This document shows positions 1 through 6,036 of a stretch of DNA of 6,036 bases, piece by piece. Numbering within the stretch: the stretch's first letter is position 1; every line of letters begins with the position of its first letter. Position numbers and translations under genes: made by a program. The notes beneath the pieces were generated by a model. The model had not been told where the DNA came from, did not search any database, and saw only the letters and a program-made list of their open reading frames with translations. Origin of the DNA: Gammaproteobacteria bacterium (lineage in GTDB: Bacteria; Pseudomonadota; Gammaproteobacteria; Steroidobacterales; UBA11654); NCBI GenBank assembly GCA_012965065.1, contig DTSX01000092.1, forward strand, positions 1,338-7,373. Reading direction: 5' to 3'.

Positions 1-606
1 CTTTATGCTAAAAATCATTTATCAAAAGACCGTCAAGAAACTACTGCAAAAATTTTAGCCCTTTTTTTAATTGCCCATGAACTAGCTAAACCTTTTTACA
101 GAACTTATTTTTTTGGAGATGAGTTAGTCAAAGTAATCCCATTGCACGCATGCAACTTATCTGCGTTCTTGATTGCCATTTATTTATTCACTCGGAAAAA
201 AGTTTTTTTTGAAGTTGCTTATTATTGGGGTTTAGCAGGGGGGACAATGGCTTTACTGACTCCTGATTTATTGTATGCATTCCCTGACGTTGAATGGTTT
301 CCTTTTTTCACAGGACATGGTGTCATGATCATGGCAATATTTTTTTCTATGTTCTGCCACAATATTTTTCCAACTAATCACTCTTTTAGAAGAGTGGTTT
401 TGATAACACTGAGCTTATTACCTGTGATCTATATCATTAATACTTTACTTGGCCCTCCTGCAAACTACTGGTATTTAAACACCAAACCAGAAGCAGATTC
501 ATTGATGGATTTTATGCCTTCACCTCCATTTCATATCCCTATAACAGTAGGGATTGCTTTGGGAATTTTCTATTTATTGCACATCCCTTTTAGGAAAAAA
601 TTATAG
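1..606 (+). CDS. YwaF/TIGR02206-family integral membrane protein, 5'-truncated
   Basis: The reading frame is open from base 1 to a TAG at 604-606 and gives 201 visible residues. The start lies outside the window, and probably only a few tens of residues are missing if the family's usual length of about 220-240 residues applies. An internal TTG at 142 is not a credible start, because the frame and family-like sequence continue upstream of it. About six hydrophobic segments are visible, at residues 17-34, 50-64, 72-92, 100-120, 131-150 and 177-195, followed by a basic C-terminal tail (FRKKL). Family-like patterns are IPLHACNLSAFL (residues 46-57) and NYWYLNTKPEADSLMDFMP (155-173). No catalytic motif is apparent, and the family has no established biochemical function that I know of, so it should be read as an uncharacterised membrane protein. 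It is followed by a 133-base gap with a terminator and is probably not co-transcribed with carA by design. The family call rests on remembered motifs. Confidence 0.75.
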   Translation, partial: LYAKNHLSKDRQETTAKILALFLIAHELAKPFYRTYFFGDELVKVIPLHACNLSAFLIAIYLFTRKKVFFEVAYYWGLAGGTMALLTPDLLYAFPDVEWFPFFTGHGVMIMAIFFSMFCHNIFPTNHSFRRVVLITLSLLPVIYIINTLLGPPANYWYLNTKPEADSLMDFMPSPPFHIPITVGIALGIFYLLHIPFRKKL

Positions 607-623
607 ATAATTTCAATTAAATA

Positions 624-652
624 GTGACATCGCTTATTTTTGACAATAAGAT
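624..652 (+). promoter_or_regulatory. candidate sigma-70 promoter for carA
   Basis: A -35-like GTGACA (624-629, 5 of 6 matches to TTGACA) and a -10-like TAAGAT (647-652, 4 of 6 matches to TATAAT) are separated by an ideal 17 bases. Transcription would start near the GGG at 658-660, about 80 bases before the carA start codon. This is the best match I found between 607 and 739. It is a prediction from consensus only, in AT-rich DNA where chance matches are common. If real, the transcript would have to read through the hairpin at 676-711 to reach carA. Confidence 0.4.
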
Positions 653-657
653 GTTAC

Positions 658-675
658 GGGTTCCGAACGGAATTT
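658..675 (+). promoter_or_regulatory. short dyad at the predicted carA transcript 5' end
   Basis: TTCCG (661-665) and CGGAA (668-672) form a perfect 5-base inverted repeat around AA. In RNA the stem would extend by three G-U wobble pairs (658-660 with 673-675), so the predicted leader would begin directly with this hairpin. It abuts the terminator stem that starts at 676. It could be a protein-binding operator, an mRNA-stabilising 5' hairpin or a chance palindrome. No known regulator site is recognised. Confidence 0.3.
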
Positions 676-711
676 AAGGGAAGGATCCTAAATTAGGCTC
701 TTTCCCTTTTT
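676..711 (+). terminator. intrinsic (Rho-independent) terminator or attenuator upstream of carA
   Basis: The left arm at 676-691 pairs with the right arm at 693-708. The outer part is AAGGGAA against TTCCCTT, followed inward by one G-T wobble (683/701), one mismatch (686/698) and a CCTAA/TTAGG inner part. The inner pairs probably open to give a workable loop. The right arm runs directly into TTTTT (707-711). This is a classic terminator shape for + strand transcription. It may simply end the upstream membrane-protein transcript. However, only 28 bases separate it from the carA start codon, and the best promoter candidate lies before it, so it could also be a leader attenuator for carAB. The structure is clear and its role is not. 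Confidence 0.8.
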
Positions 712-725
712 GCGAGTACATGCGT

Positions 726-732
726 AAAAGGA
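726..732 (+). promoter_or_regulatory. carA ribosome binding site (decides the TTG start)
   Basis: AAAAGGA lies 7 bases before the TTG at 740. An in-frame TAG at 734-736 rules out any earlier start, and no in-frame ATG fits the conserved N-terminus. The site therefore supports TTG 740 as the real start. The AAAAGG (726-731) is also exactly complementary to CCTTTT (705-710) in the 3' arm and T-tract of the preceding terminator. Confidence 0.75.
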
Positions 733-739
733 ATAGAAA

Positions 740-1873
740 TTGATATCAGCTCTGTTGGCACTTGAAGATGGAACAATATTTTCTGGCAAATCAATTGGTG
801 TTAATGGAGCGACTTCCGGCGAAGTAGTTTTTAATACCGCTATGACCGGGTACCAGGAGATTCTCACAGATCCCTCTTATTTTAAGCAGCTTGTGACCTT
901 AACATACCCCCACATCGGCAACACAGGTACCAATAAATATGATTTTGAAAGCTCCAGAGCTTTTGCTTCTGGTTTAATCATTAGAGATCTTTCTCCAATT
1001 GCAAGCAGTTGGAGAAAGGAAAATGATTTGGATGTTTTTTTAAAAACGCAGAATATTGTGGCTATTGCGGACATTGATACTCGAAAACTAACTAATCACA
1101 TAAGGTCCAACGGTGCGCTTAGGGGGTGCATAATTAATAATGAACTTAATGAGCAATCTGCTATAAAAAAGGCACTTGAGTTTCCAGGATTGTCAGGGCT
1201 GGATTTGGCAAAAGTAGTAACAACAGATGCCCCATACAACTGGAATAAAGGGCAACACGATATCTATGGAGGTAAAAAAGAAAGAGCAACAATACATTTC
1301 CATGTGGTGGCATATGATTTTGGCATCAAACGAAATATTTTAAGATTGTTAGTAGACCATGGTTGCAGGGTTACAGTAATTCCTGCAATGACAACTGCAG
1401 AAGAGGTTCTATCTATGAAGCCCGATGGTGTTTTTTTATCAAATGGTCCTGGGGACCCAGAACCCTGTGTTTATGCGATTAAGGCTATTCAAAAACTCCT
1501 GAAACAGAAAATACCGATTTTTGGCATCTGTCTTGGCCATCAATTGCTTGCTCTTGCTAGTGGTGCAAAAACAATTAAGATGAAATTTGGTCATCATGGT
1601 GCCAACCATCCAGTTCAGGATGTAAAAACAGGGCAAGTTTTAATTACAAGTCAAAATCACGGGTTCACCGTAGATGAGAACACATTACCAAATTCCGTAA
1701 ATGTTACTCATCGATCGCTTTTTGACCAATCGTTACAAGGTATAGAGCTTAAAGACTTTCCAGCTTTTAGCTTCCAAGGTCACCCAGAAGCGAGCCCTGG
1801 GCCACATGATTTATCTAATTTATTTGAGCGATTTGCAACAAATATGGAAAGATGCCAAAACGACAAGATATAG
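740..1873 (+). CDS. carA: carbamoyl-phosphate synthase small (glutaminase) subunit
   Basis: CarA hydrolyses glutamine and passes ammonia through a tunnel to CarB for carbamoyl phosphate synthesis in the cytoplasm, at the head of the pyrimidine and arginine pathways. The protein is 377 residues, against 382 in E. coli. The N-terminal CarA-specific domain (about 1-150) has GEVVFNTAMTGYQEILTDPSY and VTLTYPHIGN. The C-terminal class I glutamine amidotransferase domain (about 187-370) has FLSNGPGDP (232-240), the nucleophile Cys264 in FGICLGHQ, and His348 and Glu350 in FQGHPEASPGP, completing the Cys-His-Glu triad. The start is a TTG at 740. It gives MISALLALEDGT, matching the family's beginning, and a stop codon at 734-736 excludes anything longer. 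The gene overlaps carB by 22 bases, which suggests translational coupling and matched subunit output. All key residues are present, so I expect an active enzyme. Confidence 0.97.
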   Translation: MISALLALEDGTIFSGKSIGVNGATSGEVVFNTAMTGYQEILTDPSYFKQLVTLTYPHIGNTGTNKYDFESSRAFASGLIIRDLSPIASSWRKENDLDVFLKTQNIVAIADIDTRKLTNHIRSNGALRGCIINNELNEQSAIKKALEFPGLSGLDLAKVVTTDAPYNWNKGQHDIYGGKKERATIHFHVVAYDFGIKRNILRLLVDHGCRVTVIPAMTTAEEVLSMKPDGVFLSNGPGDPEPCVYAIKAIQKLLKQKIPIFGICLGHQLLALASGAKTIKMKFGHHGANHPVQDVKTGQVLITSQNHGFTVDENTLPNSVNVTHRSLFDQSLQGIELKDFPAFSFQGHPEASPGPHDLSNLFERFATNMERCQNDKI

Positions 1874-4800
1874 AAAGCATACTAATACTGGGGGCGGGGC
1901 CTATTATTATAGGTCAGGCTTGTGAATTCGATTATTCAGGTACACAAGCTTGCAGAGCACTGGAGCAAGAGGGGTATAGAGTTATTCTTGTAAACTCCAA
2001 TCCGGCGACTATTATGACTGATCCTGATATCGCCAATTCAATCTACATTGAGCCGGTTCAATGGCAATCTGTTGAAAAAGTGATTGCAAGAGAGAAACCG
2101 GACGCAATTCTACCCACAATGGGAGGCCAAACTGGTTTAAATACTGCTTTAGATCTGGCAAGAAAAGGTATTTTAGATAAATACAATGTTGAGATGATTG
2201 GAGCAACCAAAGAGTCCATCGATACAGCAGAGGATCGAGAGTTGTTCAAAGTCGCAATGGAGGAAATTGGAATCGAAGTTGCACAATCAGGCCTGGCCCA
2301 TGACTTGGTAGAAGCGCTAAATATCGTAGAAGAAATAGGCTACCCAGTGATTATCAGACCATCTTTTACTTTAGGTGGATCCGGTGGAGGTGTTGCACAC
2401 AATGAGCAAGAATTATTCACAATTGTAAATAGAGGGTTAGATTTATCACCAACCAGCGAAATATTGTTAGAGGAATCTTTACTAGGATGGAAGGAATTTG
2501 AGATGGAGGTTGTACGGGATAGAAATGACAATTCCATAATTGTCTGCTCCATTGAGAATCTAGATCCAATGGGTATACATACTGGTGATTCAATCACTGT
2601 TGCGCCTGCTCAAACTCTCACTGACAAGGAACTCCAAAAAATGCGAGACAATTCGATCGCCATTCTAAGGCGAATCGGTGTGGATACTGGAGGGTCAAAT
2701 GTTCAATTTGCTGTCAATCCTAAGGATGGAAGGATGATAGTCATTGAAATGAATCCAAGGGTATCAAGATCCTCAGCACTGGCTTCTAAAGCGACAGGTT
2801 TTCCTATTGCTAAAATTGCCGCAAAATTAGCGGTAGGTTACACACTTGATGAACTTAAAAATGATATTACTGGCGGTCGCACACCTGCCTCGTTTGAACC
2901 CTCTATAGATTATGTCGTAACAAAGATGCCACGATTTACGTTTGAAAAGTTTCCAAACGCCAATTCCATTCTGACTACCCAAATGAAGTCTGTTGGTGAA
3001 GTGATGGCTATTGGCAGAACATTTCAGGAATCATTGCAAAAAGCAATACGCGGTTTAGAGACAAACAATCATGGGTTTACCAGTCTTTACCATGAAACAT
3101 CAGTGACTGAACCATTTAAAAACAAGGTTTCCACACCTTCAGTAGATCGGTTGTTTTATATTGGTGATGCATTTCGACTTGGAATGACCGTTCCTGAAAT
3201 CAATCAACTGACTGATATAGATCATTGGTTTTTAAGCCACATAGAAGACATTATCAAAACAGAAGAGCTGATCAGGAACCAAAGTATTAAAACTATTAAA
3301 AAGGATTTTTTATTCAGTATAAAAAAGAAAGGCTTTTCAGATCTTCGGATAGCAGAGTTAATGTCAACCGATGAAATTTCAATAAGCAAGAAGAGGAAAA
3401 AATTAAATATCAAACCGGTTTATAAGAGAGTTGATACATGTGCAGCAGAATTTGAAACATCAACAGCATATTTGTATTCAACCTATGAGGAGGAGTGTGA
3501 GTCTTTACCTACCGATAGAAAAAAAATTCTCATTCTTGGGAGCGGCCCCAATAGAATAGGGCAGGGCATAGAATTTGATTATTGCTGTGTTCACGCTTCT
3601 TATGCAATTGCGGAGTGTGGGTATGAATCTATCATGATCAACTGCAATCCTGAAACTGTATCAACCGATTACGATACTTCAGATAGGCTGTATTTTGAGC
3701 CGCTAACTTTTGAAGATGTTATGGCAGTAATTGATAAGGAAAAACCCAGCGGCATTATTATTCAATTTGGTGGCCAGACTCCGTTAAAGTTAGCCCGACA
3801 GTTGTTAGAAGCAGGCGCTCCCATTATAGGCACATCTCCTGATTCAATTGATCTTGCTGAAGATCGAGAACGATTTAAAGAACTTGTTGAATCACTGGAT
3901 TATCTTCAACCCTTCAATGAAGTTGCAAACAATCCAACAGAAGCAATAGAAAAAGCAAGAAAAGTTAAATACCCATTGGTAGTAAGACCTTCTTATGTCC
4001 TAGGAGGTCGAGCAATGGAAATTGTCTACAACGATGAAGAACTCAAAAAATACATGGATGCAGCTGTTAAAGTTTCAAATAAATCACCAGTACTTCTTGA
4101 CCATTTTTTGGATAAAGCAATAGAGGTTGATGTTGATGCTGTGTCTGATGGTAAGGAGGTTTTCATAGGGGCTATTATGGAGCATATTGAACAAGCTGGA
4201 GTCCACTCAGGTGATTCTTCTTGCTCAATACCCCCCATGTCATTATCAAACAAAATTCAAAAAGAATTAAAAAAACAAATGATTGTTTTGGCAAAATCAT
4301 TAAATGTAATTGGATTAGTTAATGCACAGTTTGCGATTCAAAAAGGTAAAATTTTTATTCTAGAGGTTAACCCGAGAGCTGCTAGAACTGTCCCCTTTGT
4401 ATCCAAAGCTACTGGCAAACAGCTGGCAAAAATTGCAGCAAAAACGATGATTGGTATATCACTTAAAGAACAAGGAGTTAAATCAGAGTCATCGCATGAA
4501 TTCTTTGCAGTTAAAGGACCAGTTTTCCCATTTAACAAGTTTCCTGACAGCGACCCAATTCTTGGTCCAGAAATGAAATCGACTGGAGAAGTTATGGGAA
4601 CAGGCAGTTCTTTTGGTGAAGCATACATTAAGTCACAACGTGCTGCTGGCATAATAATTCCTCGAACGGGAACCGTTTTTCTTTCGGTTAGGGATCCTGA
4701 TAAAACAGAAGTTTTCTTAAATCTCGCTCGCCTTTTAATAAAAAAAGATTTTAAAATTATTGCAACTGAAGGAACTTCTGACTTTCTGACTCGACATAAC

Positions 4801-5055
4801 ATAAACAGTTCTTATATCAACAAAGTTCATCAAGGTCAGCCGCACATTGTTGATTTAATTAGAGAAGGCGCAATAGATTTGATTATTAATACCACAGAGG
4901 GAAAACAATCAATAGAAGAATCTTTTTCAATTAGAGCAGAAGCAGTAATCAGAGATGTAACTTACTACACGAGCTTAGAGGCAAGTGTTGCAACAATGGA
5001 CGCTTTTGACTACTTTAGTATGGTAAGCGTGAATAGGCTCCAGGATTATTATTAA
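1852..5055 (+). CDS. carB: carbamoyl-phosphate synthase large (synthetase) subunit
   Basis: CarB uses bicarbonate, two ATP and CarA-derived ammonia to make carbamoyl phosphate. The protein is 1067 residues (1073 in E. coli) and is complete. The carboxyphosphate domain (about 1-400) has GAGPIIIGQACEFDYSG, Arg129, Arg169, Glu215 and the metal-site run EMNPR (299-303). The oligomerisation region is about 400-550. The carbamoyl-phosphate domain (about 555-930) repeats the pattern with GSGPNRIGQGIEFDY, Arg712 and EVNPR (838-842). The MGS-like allosteric domain (about 940-1067) keeps Lys951, Thr972, Thr975, Lys991, Asn1013 and Thr1015, which correspond to UMP/IMP-site residues in E. coli. Two changes stand out: Gly889 where E. 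coli has the ornithine ligand Glu892, and Lys1018-Gln1019 where E. coli has two arginines. The ATG at 1852 gives MPKRQDIESILILGAGP, nearly identical to E. coli. Its only SD-like bases (GGAAAG, 1846-1851) touch the start codon, so initiation probably depends on ribosomes finishing carA. Confidence 0.98.
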   Translation: MPKRQDIESILILGAGPIIIGQACEFDYSGTQACRALEQEGYRVILVNSNPATIMTDPDIANSIYIEPVQWQSVEKVIAREKPDAILPTMGGQTGLNTALDLARKGILDKYNVEMIGATKESIDTAEDRELFKVAMEEIGIEVAQSGLAHDLVEALNIVEEIGYPVIIRPSFTLGGSGGGVAHNEQELFTIVNRGLDLSPTSEILLEESLLGWKEFEMEVVRDRNDNSIIVCSIENLDPMGIHTGDSITVAPAQTLTDKELQKMRDNSIAILRRIGVDTGGSNVQFAVNPKDGRMIVIEMNPRVSRSSALASKATGFPIAKIAAKLAVGYTLDELKNDITGGRTPASFEPSIDYVVTKMPRFTFEKFPNANSILTTQMKSVGEVMAIGRTFQESLQKAIRGLETNNHGFTSLYHETSVTEPFKNKVSTPSVDRLFYIGDAFRLGMTVPEINQLTDIDHWFLSHIEDIIKTEELIRNQSIKTIKKDFLFSIKKKGFSDLRIAELMSTDEISISKKRKKLNIKPVYKRVDTCAAEFETSTAYLYSTYEEECESLPTDRKKILILGSGPNRIGQGIEFDYCCVHASYAIAECGYESIMINCNPETVSTDYDTSDRLYFEPLTFEDVMAVIDKEKPSGIIIQFGGQTPLKLARQLLEAGAPIIGTSPDSIDLAEDRERFKELVESLDYLQPFNEVANNPTEAIEKARKVKYPLVVRPSYVLGGRAMEIVYNDEELKKYMDAAVKVSNKSPVLLDHFLDKAIEVDVDAVSDGKEVFIGAIMEHIEQAGVHSGDSSCSIPPMSLSNKIQKELKKQMIVLAKSLNVIGLVNAQFAIQKGKIFILEVNPRAARTVPFVSKATGKQLAKIAAKTMIGISLKEQGVKSESSHEFFAVKGPVFPFNKFPDSDPILGPEMKSTGEVMGTGSSFGEAYIKSQRAAGIIIPRTGTVFLSVRDPDKTEVFLNLARLLIKKDFKIIATEGTSDFLTRHNINSSYINKVHQGQPHIVDLIREGAIDLIINTTEGKQSIEESFSIRAEAVIRDVTYYTSLEASVATMDAFDYFSMVSVNRLQDYY

Positions 5056-5058
5056 ACT

Positions 5059-5063
5059 GAGGG
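5059..5063 (+). promoter_or_regulatory. greA ribosome binding site
   Basis: GAGGG lies 9 bases before the ATG at 5073, in the 17-base carB-greA gap. A TTG at 5070-5072 directly precedes the ATG in frame, but the ATG gives the family-standard 158 residues and has the usual codon, so it is preferred. Confidence 0.6.
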
Positions 5064-5072
5064 TATTGATTG

Positions 5073-5549
5073 ATGGAACGAGTTGTCATGACAAAAAAAG
5101 GCAATGAGGCTTTGAGAGAAGAGCTAAAATTACTTAAATCGAAAGAACGAAGCAAGATCATTAAAGCGATTGCACAAGCAAGGGAGTTTGGTGATCTCAA
5201 GGAAAACGCTGAATATCATGCAGCAAAAGAAAAACAAAGCTTTGTTGAAGGCCGCATAAAGGACATAGAGACAAAACTCTCAAATGCTGAAATCATAGAT
5301 GTCACATCACTGGATATCAAGGATAGAGTAGTATTTGGTTCAACTATAGAATTGGAAAATATTGCAGCCAGCACCCTAACAAAATATCAAATTGTTGGTG
5401 AAGATGAAGCCAGTATAGAAAATGGGATGATTTCCTACAAAGCGCCCATTTCTAGGGCAATTATTGGTAAAAACTTAAATGATGTTATCAAATTCGATTC
5501 TGACGCAGGTCAAGAAATCTATAAAATTCAGAAAATAGAATATATTTAA
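5073..5549 (+). CDS. greA: transcription elongation factor GreA
   Basis: GreA enters the secondary channel of RNA polymerase and stimulates cleavage of the extruded 3' RNA in backtracked complexes, restarting elongation. The product is 158 residues, the same length as E. coli GreA. The N-terminal antiparallel coiled coil (about 1-75) carries the tip loop GDLKENAEYHA (40-50) with the acidic residues Asp41 and Glu44 that act at the polymerase active site, followed by EGRIKDIETKLSNAE. The C-terminal FKBP-like globular domain (about 80-158) includes VVFGSTIEL and APISRAIIGK (124-133). The ATG at 5073 is chosen over the adjacent in-frame TTG at 5070 for length and codon. The gene begins 17 bases after the carB stop and has no convincing promoter in that gap, so it probably shares the carAB transcript. 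The acidic tip and length favour GreA over GreB or an inactive Gfh-type factor. Confidence 0.96.
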   Translation: MERVVMTKKGNEALREELKLLKSKERSKIIKAIAQAREFGDLKENAEYHAAKEKQSFVEGRIKDIETKLSNAEIIDVTSLDIKDRVVFGSTIELENIAASTLTKYQIVGEDEASIENGMISYKAPISRAIIGKNLNDVIKFDSDAGQEIYKIQKIEYI

Positions 5550-5560
5550 TATCTTTTGCA

Positions 5561-6036
5561 TTGACTAAGAAAAACAGCAAACATCATTGGAGATCTCGTC
5601 AAAACCAAGAGTCTTATTTTAAAAAGTCTAAAACACTTGGATTTCGTTCTAGGTCCACTTTTAAATTAATCGAAATAGACACCAAATATAGAGTATTACA
5701 TCCATTTATTTCAGTACTAGATTTAGGTGCCTCACCCGGCGGTTGGTCACAATATTCTGTGAATAAATTGAATGATAAAGGGACTGTAATTGCTTCAGAC
5801 ATTGTTCCAATGGAAAAAATTGATAATGTCGAATTTATTCTTGGAGATTTTCGCAACAATAAAACCCAAACAAAGATCTTACAAGGCAACTCAATGAATA
5901 AATTTGGCCTGATTATCTCAGATATTTCACCAACCAAAACAGGCAATAACGTTACCGATCAGTATCGTTTTTACGATATTGCAAATGAAACACTTGAATT
6001 TTCAAAAAAAGGACTTAAATCTAATGGAATGTTAGT
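5561..6036 (+). CDS. rlmE: 23S rRNA (uridine(2552)-2'-O)-methyltransferase RlmE (FtsJ/RrmJ), 3'-truncated
   Basis: RlmE uses S-adenosylmethionine to methylate the 2'-OH of U2552 in the A loop of 23S rRNA, a late step in 50S assembly. The frame runs from 5561 to the window end, giving 158 complete codons of the roughly 205-210 usual in the family. Visible landmarks are FRSRSTFKL with Lys35 (matching catalytic Lys38 of E. coli), the SAM-binding motif LDLGASPGGWSQY (53-65), SDIVPM with Asp80, GDFR (95-98), and SDISPTKTG with Asp121 (matching catalytic Asp124). The later catalytic Lys and Glu lie beyond the window. The start is inferred as TTG 5561, giving MTKKNSKHHWRSRQ, which resembles family N-termini. 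No ATG is available in frame before the conserved core, and no clear SD precedes the TTG. It follows greA by 11 bases, suggesting co-transcription. The family call is firm and the exact start is less so. Confidence 0.93.
   Translation, partial: MTKKNSKHHWRSRQNQESYFKKSKTLGFRSRSTFKLIEIDTKYRVLHPFISVLDLGASPGGWSQYSVNKLNDKGTVIASDIVPMEKIDNVEFILGDFRNNKTQTKILQGNSMNKFGLIISDISPTKTGNNVTDQYRFYDIANETLEFSKKGLKSNGML

Noticed and set aside
142..606. A short 154-residue version of the first gene starting at TTG 142.
   Set aside because: The same frame is open back to base 1 with a hydrophobic segment and family-like sequence upstream, so the gene is cut by the window edge and does not start at 142.
640..668. 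A perfect TTGACA at 640-645 as the -35 box of a carA promoter.
   Set aside because: At spacings of 15-19 bases the downstream hexamers (for example CCGAAC at 663-668) do not resemble TATAAT. The overlapping GTGACA/TAAGAT pair is better.
1894..4380. Internal similarity between the two halves of carB (GAGP.../GSGP..., EMNPR/EVNPR) as a repeat.
   Set aside because: This is the ancient duplication of the ATP-grasp module shared by all CarB proteins, not a local repeat element.
4338..4802. A 154-codon open frame on the minus strand inside carB.
   Set aside because: It lies wholly inside the conserved carB coding sequence, shows no recognisable family features, and is best explained as a shadow frame. 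The same applies to the other minus-strand frames in carA, carB and greA.
5006..5035. A possible internal greA promoter near the end of carB, with TTGACT at 5006-5011.
   Set aside because: The hexamers at 17-18 base spacing (GTGAAT, TGAATA) are poor -10 matches, and the sequence is inside conserved coding DNA.
5614..5946. A 110-codon open frame on the minus strand near the window end.
   Set aside because: The plus strand here encodes RlmE with its SAM-binding motif and catalytic residues in the right order, so the minus-strand frame is a shadow.

Overview
The window looks like a stretch of core chromosome from an AT-rich bacterium, most likely a gammaproteobacterium. The evidence is the gene order carA-carB-greA-rlmE and proteins that read very close to the E. 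coli versions. Examples are the CarB N-terminus MPKRQDIESILILGAGP, the GreA loop GDLKENAEYHA and the RlmE motif PGGWSQY. The low GC, short spacers and TTG start codons would fit a streamlined marine lineage such as SAR86, but that narrower placement is a guess.

Layout, all on the + strand. Positions 1-606 hold the 3' part of a gene for a multi-pass membrane protein of the YwaF/TIGR02206 type, with the N-terminus lost at the window edge. Positions 607-739 are a 133-base intergenic region. It carries a candidate promoter (624-652), a short dyad that would lie at the 5' end of the transcript (658-675), a strong intrinsic-terminator hairpin (676-711) and the carA ribosome binding site (726-732). 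carA (740-1873, TTG start) and carB (1852-5055) overlap by 22 bases. greA (5073-5549) follows after 17 bases and rlmE (5561 to the window end, 3' incomplete) after another 11.

carA and carB encode the two subunits of glutamine-dependent carbamoyl-phosphate synthetase, which feeds pyrimidine and arginine synthesis. GreA rescues backtracked RNA polymerase, and RlmE methylates 23S rRNA. The tight spacing suggests one operon, tying precursor supply to transcription and ribosome maturation genes.

I saw no mobile element, CRISPR array, tRNA, rRNA or clearly novel system. The points most worth following are the terminator hairpin sitting between the best carA promoter candidate and the carA start, which could be an attenuator, and changes at the inferred ornithine and UMP sites of CarB.
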